From: Halorhabdus rudnickae
Lineage (GTDB): Archaea > Halobacteriota > Halobacteria > Halobacteriales > Haloarculaceae
Reading direction: 5' to 3'
DNA: 64,000 nt
Assembly (NCBI RefSeq): GCF_900880625.1
Contig: NZ_CAAHFB010000001.1
Location: 1,054,001-1,118,000 of the forward strand
Each line of letters begins with the position of its first letter. The stretch's first letter is position 1. Shown in pieces: positions 1 through 8,193 of this stretch. The notes under the pieces were generated by a model. That model made no database searches. It had not been told where the DNA came from and saw nothing but the letters and a program-made list of their open reading frames with translations. A program made the position numbers and the translations under genes.

Positions 1-741
1 CATATCACCGACGTCGGTGTCAGTCTCCATTTCGTCGTCATCCTCAACAAGATCTTCGTCGAAAAATCCCTCTGCGTCGGCGTTAGCGATGCCTTCTTCG
101 AGTTCCTCGTCGGCTTCGTCGCCGCCGCCGTCATCGAAGAGGCCGAAAGATTGCTCGCCCGGACCGCCCAACCCGCCGGCGTCGATGTCGTCAGCGAAGG
201 GATTGACGCCGCGGGTCACCATCTCGTAGATGTCGAGCAGTTTCCGGACGTTCTCCTCGACATCATCGACCGTCTCGGAGATCTGCTCGTTCTCGTTGCG
301 GACCGTGTTGACCGTCGAGGAAAGGCTACCGACCTCGGTTTCGAGTTCGTCAAGCCGGTGTTCGAGCTCGTCAGTGTCCGGGCCGCCGTCCATGTCGCCG
401 AACTCGTCGCCACCGAACTCGTCGTCGCCGAACTCGCCGAACTCGTCGCCACCCTCGTCGAGACCACCGAGGTCGCCAAACTCGTCGCCACCCTCCTCGG
501 GCATCAATCCGTCGTCATCCGCGTCTTCGCTGCTATCTCCCGCGTCCTCGTCGGAAAGGATCGAGTCAAAGACCGACTTGATACTCATGCCGACGAACCC
601 GACCGCCAACACCGCGACAACGACCGGCTCCGGCGAGACCGATCCCACCGGGCCGAGGAACCATCCGCCGGCGTCCAGAAGGGATTGTCCCGCCACCACC
701 TCCACGTTCGATCCAACCCAGAGGAGGGAGAGACTACTCAT
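1..741 (-). CDS. arlC: Archaellum accessory protein ArlC/FlaC (ArlCE), 3' end outside window
   Basis: The leftward reading frame starts at the ATG whose complement ends at base 741 and runs off the left edge, so only the N-terminal ~247 residues are visible. A hydrophobic stretch (about residues 28-48) is followed by an acidic low-complexity region with repeated GDEFG units, then a coiled-coil segment containing VRKLLDIYEMVTRGVNPF, typical of archaeal FlaC. FlaC/D/E proteins form the cytosolic collar of the archaellum motor and receive the switch signal through CheF/CheY. In haloarchaea FlaC is often fused to FlaE; that part would lie beyond the edge. It follows cheD on the same strand after a 220-base gap. 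The family call is good; the fusion is unseen. Confidence 0.85.
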   Translation of the reverse strand, partial: MSSLSLLWVGSNVEVVAGQSLLDAGGWFLGPVGSVSPEPVVVAVLAVGFVGMSIKSVFDSILSDEDAGDSSEDADDDGLMPEEGGDEFGDLGGLDEGGDEFGEFGDDEFGGDEFGDMDGGPDTDELEHRLDELETEVGSLSSTVNTVRNENEQISETVDDVEENVRKLLDIYEMVTRGVNPFADDIDAGGLGGPGEQSFGLFDDGGGDEADEELEEGIANADAEGFFDEDLVEDDDEMETDTDVGDM

Positions 742-961
742 TACTACATATATCCCATCATACGCCCTTGAATGTACCGTTTAGAGTATCATATGTGATA
801 ACTGATGATTCTATCCCAATCCATCAAATGGAAATTAGCGTCCGGCAGTCTGTTGTTTCCGGCACGTAATGGGTCGAGGAGCGTCAAAATATCGATTTCC
901 GAAACGAATGACGCTCGTCAGACAACCGCGATCGAAATACATCACGGGACGGGACAGTCAC

Positions 962-1477
962 TCACAGGCGCTTTTCCTCGCGGTTGGCGCTCCTGACGAT
1001 CAGGTCGCCCGTATCGCCTTCCAGTCTGAGTGAGCGGCCGTGATCGCCGCCGACATCCGCTTCGACAACGGGGATATCGAGTGTGGAGAGGGTCTTCCGG
1101 ACGACAGAGAGGTTGCGGGCACCGATGCCGGAGCCGTTCTTCGAGAAGTCCAACATGTCGCTGCCGCCGGCGATCTTTGCGATCATGTTCGAGCGGTGGG
1201 CCCCCTCTCTCTCGAGGGTGTCGACGAGCATTTCGACGCCCGTGTCGGCGAACTTCGCAGGGTTACCGCCGTCGACGTCCTCGGCGGTCGGCAACATCAC
1301 GTGGACGAGTCCCGACGCCTTGGTCTCCTCGTCGTGGAGGGCGACCCCGATACACGAACCTAGACCACTCGTCGTGAGGACGGCTCCATCGGTCGAGATG
1401 TCGTACTCGGCGATGCCGACCTTGATCCGTTCGGTCTGCTTTGTCTCTGCCGTCTGGGATCCGTCGTAGACCTTCAT
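962..1477 (-). CDS. cheD: Chemoreceptor glutamine deamidase CheD
   Basis: 171 residues. CheD deamidates receptor glutamines and is the partner of the CheY-P phosphatase CheC. The catalytic set expected from bacterial CheD is present with the right spacing: Thr36, Cys42 in GLGSCIG, and His59 in GLVHVMLP. Later family motifs (GGSDML, IGARN, GGDHGR) are also present. The start codon overlaps the last four bases of cheC, so the two are translationally coupled. It is part of the leftward cheY-cheC-cheD-arlC run. A ~15-residue N-terminal extension precedes the conserved fold. Confidence 0.95.
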   Translation of the reverse strand: MKVYDGSQTAETKQTERIKVGIAEYDISTDGAVLTTSGLGSCIGVALHDEETKASGLVHVMLPTAEDVDGGNPAKFADTGVEMLVDTLEREGAHRSNMIAKIAGGSDMLDFSKNGSGIGARNLSVVRKTLSTLDIPVVEADVGGDHGRSLRLEGDTGDLIVRSANREEKRL

Positions 1478-2688
1478 TGGAAGAGTGCGTCGGGGTTAGC
1501 GTCAGTCTCTTCGGCCCGTTCGACCATCAGTGCATCGAGTGCTTCCCGGAGTTCCTGCTCGTTGGGGAGTGCATGGATCTCTGCCTCGAACTCGAGGTCG
1601 TCGGTCCGCATCCGTGAGTCGATGATGAATGCGTGCTCCTGGTGTTGGCCGACCTGTGCCGCCAGCGGATCCAGAATCGCCTGGCCCATGTCGTGAACCA
1701 GTCGGGGCGGCGTGTGATCGACAGACGTCTGAAGGACGTTCGCCCAGCCGTCGACGAACCCGCTGGTCATGATGTTGCCAAGCTCCTCGATTGCGGCCGT
1801 GTGCTGGTCGGTGAGATCGTCGCCGTCCATCTCGATCGGCATCATCGCCTCGGCGACGTTCTTCGCCGACATCTCGTCGAACAAAACCAGCAAGAAGCCG
1901 CTCGGGACCCCCGAGAATTCGACGACGGTCCCAACGTAGCGGGAGTTTTCGATCTGTTTTGGGACGTCCTCGATACGGGCGAAGCTGATCTGGGACACTT
2001 CGGCCTCGGTATCGATACCCGTCATCATCGAGACGTTCTCGGCCGCTGTCTGAGTGCCCTGTTCGGTCATCTGGTTGAACACCTCGAGCTTATCGATGGG
2101 AATGGCATCGCTCTCGGTGTCCGCGTGGCTCGTCATCAGGCCGGTAAGAGAGTCGTAGTCCGGAAGCATGTAGATGTAGAACTCGACCGACTCCTCGATG
2201 TACTCGATCTGGCTCTTGAAGACGAACAGCTGGTCGGTTTCACCGTTGCCCGTCGAGGACGGAATGACGTCTCTGCCGACCCCCTCGATGTAGGTCGGCG
2301 GGGAGTGGTCGATGGTGGTCTCGAGGTAGTCGGCCCACCCGTCGATGAACCCACTCATCATGATATTTCCTATCTCCTTGACGCCGCTTTCGGCCATGTC
2401 GCCCGCCGCGCTGCCCGGAAGAAGCGCGTCGGTCAGCGTCTCACTGCAGGGACGATCCAACACCAGCGCCGTCTGGCCCCGGAGTTCACCTTCGAAGTCG
2501 AACTGGACCCCCACGTACTCTCGGTCGTCCAGCTCCTCGCCGATGTCGGCCCGGTCGACGAGCGTGATCTTGGTCACGTCGACGGCCGCGTCGATGCCGG
2601 TCATCTGAGACATCGACGCAGTCGCTTGCTGAGCGCCCTCGTGAGCGAGCTGGTTGAATGTCCCGAGGGACTGAATATCGACTTTCAT
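1474..2688 (-). CDS. cheC: CheC-type CheY-P phosphatase with two CheC domains
   Basis: 404 residues made of two tandem CheC domains (about 1-195 and 200-385). Each domain has a helix resembling the phosphatase signature [D/S]-x3-E-x2-N...P. In the first it reads SGVKEIGN with a downstream SPP, matching the consensus. In the second it reads AAIEELGN...TPP: Glu and Asn are kept, but the leading acidic/Ser position is Ala. The first domain may therefore be the more active one. CheC proteins dephosphorylate CheY-P and control CheD. One base separates it from cheY and it overlaps cheD. Haloarchaea carry several CheC paralogues; this one is a fused double-domain type. Confidence 0.92.
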   Translation of the reverse strand: MKVDIQSLGTFNQLAHEGAQQATASMSQMTGIDAAVDVTKITLVDRADIGEELDDREYVGVQFDFEGELRGQTALVLDRPCSETLTDALLPGSAAGDMAESGVKEIGNIMMSGFIDGWADYLETTIDHSPPTYIEGVGRDVIPSSTGNGETDQLFVFKSQIEYIEESVEFYIYMLPDYDSLTGLMTSHADTESDAIPIDKLEVFNQMTEQGTQTAAENVSMMTGIDTEAEVSQISFARIEDVPKQIENSRYVGTVVEFSGVPSGFLLVLFDEMSAKNVAEAMMPIEMDGDDLTDQHTAAIEELGNIMTSGFVDGWANVLQTSVDHTPPRLVHDMGQAILDPLAAQVGQHQEHAFIIDSRMRTDDLEFEAEIHALPNEQELREALDALMVERAEETDANPDALFQ

Positions 2689-2689
2689 A

Positions 2690-3049
2690 TCACGATGGGA
2701 CGACGTCCTCGATGGCCTCCATCACGCTTGGCTTCTGGAACGGCTTGGTGATGTACCCGTCAGCCCCGGCCTTGACGGCTTCTTTCATCTTTTCCTCCTG
2801 TCCGACGCTAGTGCACATGATGACGTTGGCGTCGGGGTTCGAGGACTTGATCTCGTCGGTGGCCTCGATACCGTCCCTGATGGGCATGACGATGTCCATC
2901 ATGACGAGGTCCGGTTCGTTGTCCTTGTAGGCCTCGACGGCTTCAACACCGTTCTCGACCTCGTCGACGATCTGGTGGTCCTCTTCTAAGATCTCACGAA
3001 GCAGGTTGCGCATGAATTCCGAGTCGTCCGCGATCAATACTTCTGGCAT
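2690..3049 (-). CDS. cheY: Chemotaxis response regulator CheY
   Basis: 119 residues, a stand-alone receiver domain. All key residues are present: acidic pair Asp8/Asp9, phospho-acceptor Asp52 in MMDIVMP, Thr80 and Lys102 in ITKPF. CheA phosphorylates it, and CheY-P acts on the archaellum motor through CheF in haloarchaea. It is followed by cheC after one base, so response regulator and phosphatase are co-expressed. A ~107-base gap separates it from the upstream gene and may hold its own promoter. Confidence 0.96.
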   Translation of the reverse strand: MPEVLIADDSEFMRNLLREILEEDHQIVDEVENGVEAVEAYKDNEPDLVMMDIVMPIRDGIEATDEIKSSNPDANVIMCTSVGQEEKMKEAVKAGADGYITKPFQKPSVMEAIEDVVPS

Positions 3050-3156
3050 GTCTTCTACCTGTGGGGTTGGCGAATTTACCCAATAAATGCTTCCGTGAGA
3101 TTATCGCGTTTGATAGCGTTCTCGGTGGATATTAAGACGACCCGTCAACGACCCAA

Positions 3157-3801
3157 TCAGAGTTCGAAGCCGTCGTCGTCGACGCGTTCCAGCAGGTCCG
3201 CGATCGAGTCCTCGGGGCCGAGACCGTGTGCCTTGACGAGACTCGAGAGTCGTTCAGTCGGGTAGCTGATCGGAACATTTGATTCGGTCAGCAGGATACC
3301 GAGAATCTCCTCGACAGGCGTTTCGCTGTCGATATGCTGGGCGTACCACAGGATCAGGCTCTCGAAAATAGTCACCACGTCGTTGGACATCATCCGGCGC
3401 TGGGAGACTCGGCCGTCGAACGTCGCCGTCACGTGAAACCCGTACCGGGAGTCGGCTTTCCGGAAAGACTCCCGGAGCCACGCCTCGACGTCTGCCTCTG
3501 TCAATTCCGCTGGACGCGTCGGTCCCGGATCGCTCGCCTGCTGTGGCGCGGTATCAGGATCGTCCGATGTCGATGGTTCCGGAGTGGACTCCGGTTCCGT
3601 CGACGGCTCGCTTTCTGTCTCGCTTGGCGACGGCGAGCTCGAGTCGACAGTGTCGATCCCATCCACGTCGCTGATCGGATCGTTCGGGGAGACGACGTAG
3701 CGGCCGTCCTCGATCTCGGCGACGTGCTCGTCGTCAGAGATGTCCAACTCCTCGGGAGCTAGGACACGTCCGTCGTCCTCTTCGTCGTCTCCCGTAACCA
3801 T
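3157..3801 (-). CDS. Unnamed acidic protein of the che/archaellum locus
   Basis: 214 residues in three parts. A short N-terminal segment holds LAPEELDISDDEHVAEIEDG. A Ser/Thr/Pro/Glu-rich linker spans about residues 45-105. A compact C-terminal domain (about 110-214) starts WLRESFRKADSRYGFHVT. I recognise it as the kind of haloarchaeal DUF protein found next to archaellum genes, possibly DUF7500, but cannot assign an activity. It has no membrane segment and no catalytic signature. It lies between archaellin and cheY on the same strand. It is too short and unlike in composition to be CheF. The linker suggests a flexible adaptor, which is inference only. Confidence 0.75.
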   Translation of the reverse strand: MVTGDDEEDDGRVLAPEELDISDDEHVAEIEDGRYVVSPNDPISDVDGIDTVDSSSPSPSETESEPSTEPESTPEPSTSDDPDTAPQQASDPGPTRPAELTEADVEAWLRESFRKADSRYGFHVTATFDGRVSQRRMMSNDVVTIFESLILWYAQHIDSETPVEEILGILLTESNVPISYPTERLSSLVKAHGLGPEDSIADLLERVDDDGFEL

Positions 3802-3893
3802 GAGAGAGAATCTATGGCGAGGGAGTATAATTCCGTCGGTAGGGCTATCGCTGTCGCCTAAAACTGACGGAGAAAGAAGAGAGGGAAGGCCGC

Positions 3894-4511
3894 TTACAGC
3901 TGGACCGTATTCTTGTTCGATAGCGAGTCTGGCACGACCAACGTCACCGTCGTCTGGCCACCGGATCGAGTGTTCACTTGGAGTTCGGCTGACGCGCCGC
4001 CTTCGAGTGAAGTCAGGTTACTACTGCCTGCAAGATCGATGCTAATCTCAGCACGATCCACAGGATCGTTTAGCGTCGAATCGTTCGAAATGGATCCGTC
4101 GTTGTCCTGCACTGGTGTCCAACTGAAGGTGTCAAGACCACCCGGATTGTCTGAACCCGTGGCCACCAGCTGGGCGCTTTCGTCCGGCGAGACCCATTGC
4201 ATCGTCGTATCTTCCAGGTTGACGTCTGCAGATCCTGGAGCAAGCTTCGTCGTCATCTCAATAGTGGCGATATTCGACGTGCCACTACTGTCATTGACAG
4301 TTCCGACTGTATTCACTTCCACTAGTCGATTGGTGACCTGCTCGGCTGCCTGTTCACCGCTCTGTTCGGCACTACTCTGGAGGAACCCGGCCGTGTTGAT
4401 CAGCACGCCCGCCGCGATCGCCGCGACCAGCACCATCGCGATGAACACGATGAGTGTCCCGATCCCGACCTGGGCTCGTTCGTTCGGTTTGTCGCTTTTG
4501 CGTTCGAACAT
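3894..4511 (-). CDS. Archaellin (major archaellum filament protein)
   Basis: 205 residues. The N-terminus has a class III signal peptide: a charged leader ending ...NERA, a cleavage site before [20 protein letters not shown], and the long hydrophobic helix that forms the filament core. The preflagellin peptidase (FlaK/PibD type) would cut there. The rest is the Thr/Ser/Asp-rich outer domain with several NxS/T sequons, typical of glycosylated haloarchaeal archaellins. A GGAG ribosome-binding site lies about 10 bases before the ATG. It is the only archaellin gene in the window and is embedded in the chemotaxis run. A pyrimidine-rich tract follows its stop. Confidence 0.93.
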   Translation of the reverse strand: MFERKSDKPNERAQVGIGTLIVFIAMVLVAAIAAGVLINTAGFLQSSAEQSGEQAAEQVTNRLVEVNTVGTVNDSSGTSNIATIEMTTKLAPGSADVNLEDTTMQWVSPDESAQLVATGSDNPGGLDTFSWTPVQDNDGSISNDSTLNDPVDRAEISIDLAGSSNLTSLEGGASAELQVNTRSGGQTTVTLVVPDSLSNKNTVQL

Positions 4512-4709
4512 GGTATTCTCCGCCTGGGTATCGGTTCCCAGACTCTACTTGAGAGGTTCTCGTACACCTACTTAAGAATGGCTCCAAAATTATCACGGTT
4601 GAAAACAGCAGGTTCAGTAGGCGAGAAATGGCTACCACATTCGAAAATACTGGATGGAGCTCCGGATCCGCGACGGGGTGCCCCGAGGGTGTGACCGGGA
4701 CGAGGCCCA

Positions 4710-4994
4710 TCAAGCCTGGTAGGTCACCAGACTGTACATCACAAAGAGGTACCCGAAGGTCGTCAACCCGCTGTTGACGAGCAACAGCCCGCGGGTCCCG
4801 TCGAAGCCGGTAATGAACGCGCTGATCATCGTCGCCGCGGCACCCGCTACCGCGAGGGCAAAGCCGACGGACAGGTGAAGCATCGCGCGGCGAGACGTCT
4901 GGACGTACGCCCGCATCGCCATGCCGACCATTGTCAACCCCGCGACGACGAAGACGAGGGTCAAAATCGCATAGAGGAGTTCGATCACTGGCAC
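4710..4994 (-). CDS. Small three-helix membrane protein (DUF7521-like)
   Basis: 94 residues, starting with GTG. Three hydrophobic segments lie at roughly residues 4-27, 38-62 and 68-90, separated by short polar loops. The pattern RAYVQTSRRAMLHLSVGFAL matches haloarchaeal small membrane proteins that often sit next to a winged-helix regulator, as here (gene ending at 5093). No enzymatic motif is seen. The pair may form a membrane-tethered regulatory unit, but this is inferred from repeated neighbourhood rather than sequence. It precedes the archaellin gene on the same strand by ~200 bases. Confidence 0.78.
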   Translation of the reverse strand: MPVIELLYAILTLVFVVAGLTMVGMAMRAYVQTSRRAMLHLSVGFALAVAGAAATMISAFITGFDGTRGLLLVNSGLTTFGYLFVMYSLVTYQA

Positions 4995-5092
4995 TGTCCA
5001 AAGATTCCCGAGGAGACATCTTAAATCATTCCTCGAAAATATCTCGGCTGATAATCGGGGGCGCAGATAGACGCTGTCTCGTGTGTGCGCGA

Positions 5093-5428
5093 TCAGGATT
5101 CTGAGAGAGTGCGCCAGGCTTCATCGAGTCGGTTCGTGACCTCCGACCGCTCCTGGACATCGATCAGCAGTGACTCGTCGAAGTCGACCTCGATGGCATC
5201 GACGTTGCGCCGGTAGACCTTGATACGCCGTCGGTCGTCCGAGAGGACGTTATCGTGAAGTTCGAGCAGATCGTGGTCGGTAAGTTCGTCGATCCGTCGA
5301 TAACACGTCGCGATCGGGATGTCGAGTTGGTCACTCAGTTCCTGTGCCGATTTCGGTTCGTCGGTCGCGTCCAGGATCTCGGCGCTGTACTTGTTCCCGA
5401 GTGTCCGGAGTAAATCGACCGATGCCAT
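5093..5428 (-). CDS. Winged-helix (ArsR-like) transcriptional regulator
   Basis: 111 residues. A helix-turn-helix occupies about residues 5-60 (LGNKYSAEILDATDEPKSAQ, then LDIPIATCYRRIDELTDHDL), followed by a wing with a basic SDDRRRIKVYRR segment and a short C-terminal tail. It lies upstream of the small membrane protein and archaellin genes on the same strand. Euryarchaeal archaellum loci often carry a winged-helix activator nearby (EarA type), so control of the archaellin gene is plausible but not shown. An AT-rich element sits about 30-38 bases before its start. Confidence 0.85.
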   Translation of the reverse strand: MASVDLLRTLGNKYSAEILDATDEPKSAQELSDQLDIPIATCYRRIDELTDHDLLELHDNVLSDDRRRIKVYRRNVDAIEVDFDESLLIDVQERSEVTNRLDEAWRTLSES

Positions 5429-5581
5429 TGTTATCAGATACTATAGCGCGTCGAAGTAAAAGTATCGACGATGAAAGCCACGCGAAATTGGTGAGAGGGG
5501 TTGGGCAGTAAGCCCCGAATACAGACGGTGAGCGTTCGATATATGCGATTTTCAACGGTAAGAATGGCCTTCGGATGGCTA

Positions 5582-6307
5582 TCAGATCGGAGATGTCGAG
5601 TCGTTCATCATCGAGAAGGCGCTGGCGCTGTCGTGAACCTCGATACCCCCCTGGGTAATCTCCATCGGATAGATATCCGTCTCGATGTTCTGCTTTCGCA
5701 TTTTCGCCACCCAGACGTACCGGTTGACTCCCGACTCGGTCGGCGTCTGTATCAAGTAAATGTTTCCATCCGTGAGGAAGTTCTCAAGGCCGATGTCCGT
5801 GTCGGGGAACACAGCCGCCTGTTCGTTTGTCAAGAGGCTGGTCAGCCCGTTCTGCTTGAGGATGTCAGTGAACTTTAACAGGTAGGTACGTTGCTCGCTC
5901 TCGTCTTCGAAGAACAGTTCGAACATCGCCAGCGAGTCCAAGACAAGGCGATCGTACTCCCCCTGGTCGATATCCTCGAGAAGCACGTCGAGCGTCTCAG
6001 AGAAATCGTTCTGCTGTAACAGCCGTTGTTTGTCGTAGACCTTGATGTCCTTCGCTTCTTCGAACTCTGCCCAGCGGTCGAAGCCGATCGACTCGGCGGC
6101 GGCACGGAGGTCCGCTGCATTCTCCTCGAAGGACAGGAAGATGCCTCGTTCGTCGAACTGTTCGACGCCGTTGTAGATAAATTGCAACCCCAGAATGCTC
6201 TTGCCGGCACCGGGTGTCCCGATGACGAGCGTTGTCGAGTTGCTGACGATCCCGCCGTTGAGAATCGAGTCGAGTCCTTCGATACCAGTTTTGGTGAGTT
6301 CGATCAT
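5582..6307 (-). CDS. Single-domain KaiC-like (RAD55-type) ATPase
   Basis: 241 residues, one RecA-fold KaiC domain. The motifs are Walker A GTPGAGKS at residues 30-37, a paired acidic motif after the P-loop (LSFEEN) and Walker B RLVLDSLAMF. It is close in size to ArlH, but the ArlH P-loop context (EGDYGAGKS) is absent, and arlH normally sits with arlI/J. It is therefore better read as a separate KaiC-type ATPase. It lies between cheW and the winged-helix gene on the same strand, suggesting a regulatory ATPase tied to motility. The Ser/Thr-rich C-terminal end (SASAFSMMNDSTS) resembles the phosphorylatable tails of KaiC relatives, but no autokinase site can be assigned. Confidence 0.88.
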   Translation of the reverse strand: MIELTKTGIEGLDSILNGGIVSNSTTLVIGTPGAGKSILGLQFIYNGVEQFDERGIFLSFEENAADLRAAAESIGFDRWAEFEEAKDIKVYDKQRLLQQNDFSETLDVLLEDIDQGEYDRLVLDSLAMFELFFEDESEQRTYLLKFTDILKQNGLTSLLTNEQAAVFPDTDIGLENFLTDGNIYLIQTPTESGVNRYVWVAKMRKQNIETDIYPMEITQGGIEVHDSASAFSMMNDSTSPI

Positions 6308-6417
6308 AATGGATGCCCTCGCCGCGGGTTACGGTAGGATGGGACGGCATCGGTGAAAAAGCCTTCCGCATCGATCCAATAGACCGACAGGAGATGTCGT
6401 CCTCCGGGCGTGGACCA

Positions 6418-6843
6418 TCACTCGGCGTGGACGGCCGCTGGATCGACCCAGATGACGAACCCCTCTTCACGTTTGACGATACCTTTGATGGAACTGGCGC
6501 CCATCCCTGCCGGAGAGGCATCGACGTTCTCCGGGTCGACCTGCCGAACCTGGCGAACCTCGTCGACCAGCCAGCCGGCGGCCTCCTGATCTTGGACGAT
6601 ATCGGGATCGAAGACGACGATCCGCCGTTCCTCGCCGGAGTCGTCGATGTCGAAGACGACCTTCGGGTCGACGATGGCAGTCGTCCGCCCGCGTAAGTCC
6701 ATGACGCCCTCGACGTGGCGGGGCGAGCTCGGGACGGCCGTCAGCTCCCCGACGTCGACGATCTCGGTCACATAGTCGATACTCACGCAGTACGTCTCCT
6801 CGCCGAGTTCGAACTCCAGGACTTGTCCGGTTGAATCTGACAT
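6418..6843 (-). CDS. cheW: Chemotaxis coupling protein CheW
   Basis: 141 residues from the ATG preceded by a strong GGGAGG ribosome-binding site. A longer in-frame start 63 bases upstream would add a non-conserved Arg/Gly-rich leader and is rejected. The CheW fold is clear: VLEFELGEETYCVSIDYVTE, then PRHVEGVMDLRGRTTAIVDP, and IKGIVKREEGFVIWVDP at the end. CheW bridges transducers and CheA. It is the first gene of the leftward che/archaellin run and divergent from cheB, with ~265 bases of shared upstream DNA. Confidence 0.96.
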   Translation of the reverse strand: MSDSTGQVLEFELGEETYCVSIDYVTEIVDVGELTAVPSSPRHVEGVMDLRGRTTAIVDPKVVFDIDDSGEERRIVVFDPDIVQDQEAAGWLVDEVRQVRQVDPENVDASPAGMGASSIKGIVKREEGFVIWVDPAAVHAE

Positions 6844-7108
6844 CTGTGACTCCCTCCCGGCGGCGACCCGTGTTGGACCCAGCGAACGGGTCGTGCCACC
6901 GGGCAACGGTATCTCTCACTTCCGTCAAAATCACCATAAGTGTGTCCATCGGGTTATCAAGGTTGATTACGACGGCGGAGTCTTTATCTGGCCCGTTGGG
7001 CAACGTTCGGAGAGAGTGCAAAGAACGTGATCAGGCGCGGTCAGTCGGTAGCCGGCGCGCGTGTGACCACATTTAACCCCCAGGACCGAAAGCAAAGCAA
7101 CAGATAAC

Positions 7109-8188
7109 ATGTCAGCACGGACATCGACACGAGCCGTCGTCGCCGACGACAGCCACTTCATGCGGAGTGTGATCTCCGACATTCTGGAGGACGGTGGGAT
7201 CGAGGTCGTCGCCACGGCGAAACACGGTCGGGAAGCGGTCGAGCTAGTCGACGAACACGACCCCGACGTCGTGACGATGGACGTCGAGATGCCGGAGATG
7301 AACGGCATCGAGGCCGTCGAGCAGATCATGGCGACGTCGCCGACGCCCATCCTGATGCTTTCGGCCCACACTGACGAGAACGCCGACGTCACCTTCGAGG
7401 CCCTGGAGAAAGGCGCCGTGGACTTCTTCACGAAACCCGGCGGCGAGGTGTCGATGGAGATGTCCCGGCTGAAAGACCAACTCGTCGAGATGGTACACTC
7501 GGTCGCCGAGGTCGATCCCACGGCGCGGTCGACTGAAACCACTGGTTCCTCGACCACCAAGGGGGGCGAGGCGCTCTCACGACCGGGCGCCGAACAATAC
7601 GTCGAGAACCCGACGCTGGTGATCGGGTCCTCGACTGGCGGCCCGACCGTCGTCGAGCGAGTCCTCTCGGAGTTGCCCGTCGATGCCGACCTGCGGATCC
7701 TCATCGTCCAGCACATGCCTGATGAGTTCACCGAACGATTCGCCGACCGTCTGGACGGCCGCAGCGAGTACAGCGTCAGGGAAGCGACGGATGGCGACCG
7801 GATCGGGGGCGGCGAGGCGCTGGTGGCGGCCGGCGGTCACCACATGGTCGTCGCAAATTACCGTAGCGGTCGACTGCGGGTCTCGCTGACCGAAGAGCCG
7901 CCAGTCAACAGCGTTCGGCCGGCGGTCGACGTGACCATGGAAAGTGCGGCCGAGGTGATCACGGATCCACTCGTCGGCGTCATCTTGACCGGGATGGGCG
8001 AGGACGGGGCCGAGGGAATCCGCGCGATCAAGCAAGCCGGGGGACGGACGCTCGTCCAGGACGAGTCGTCCTCGGCGGTCTTTGGCATGCCCAAGCGGGC
8101 GATCGAGACCGGCAAGGTGGATACGGTCCGTTCGCTGGACGAAATTGCGAGCGCGATCCTGGATGCGATCAAACCGGAGGGACACTAA
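7109..8188 (+). CDS. cheB: Receptor methylesterase/deamidase CheB
   Basis: 359 residues. An N-terminal receiver domain has the acidic pair at 13-14, phospho-acceptor Asp58 in VTMDVEMPEMNG and Lys in FTKPGG. A Ser/Thr-rich linker leads to the C-terminal methylesterase with GSSTGGP (catalytic Ser175), His in QHMPDEF and Asp in GMGEDGAEG. CheB removes methyl groups from transducers after phosphorylation by CheA. A TATA-like CATTTAACC lies about 34 bases before the ATG. It is followed by cheA after five bases and starts the rightward che operon. Confidence 0.97.
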   Translation: MSARTSTRAVVADDSHFMRSVISDILEDGGIEVVATAKHGREAVELVDEHDPDVVTMDVEMPEMNGIEAVEQIMATSPTPILMLSAHTDENADVTFEALEKGAVDFFTKPGGEVSMEMSRLKDQLVEMVHSVAEVDPTARSTETTGSSTTKGGEALSRPGAEQYVENPTLVIGSSTGGPTVVERVLSELPVDADLRILIVQHMPDEFTERFADRLDGRSEYSVREATDGDRIGGGEALVAAGGHHMVVANYRSGRLRVSLTEEPPVNSVRPAVDVTMESAAEVITDPLVGVILTGMGEDGAEGIRAIKQAGGRTLVQDESSSAVFGMPKRAIETGKVDTVRSLDEIASAILDAIKPEGH

Positions 8189-8193
8189 CCAAC

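Noticed and set aside
151-784. Two long + strand open frames opposite arlC
   Set aside because: They are antisense reads of the acidic low-complexity region; the leftward frame has the FlaC coiled-coil motif.
3157-3801. Acidic protein as CheF
   Set aside because: Too short, with a long low-complexity linker and no similarity that I recognise to the CheF domain.
5582-6307. KaiC-like ATPase as ArlH
   Set aside because: Size fits, but the P-loop context is GTPGAGKS rather than the ArlH form and it is not next to arlI/J.
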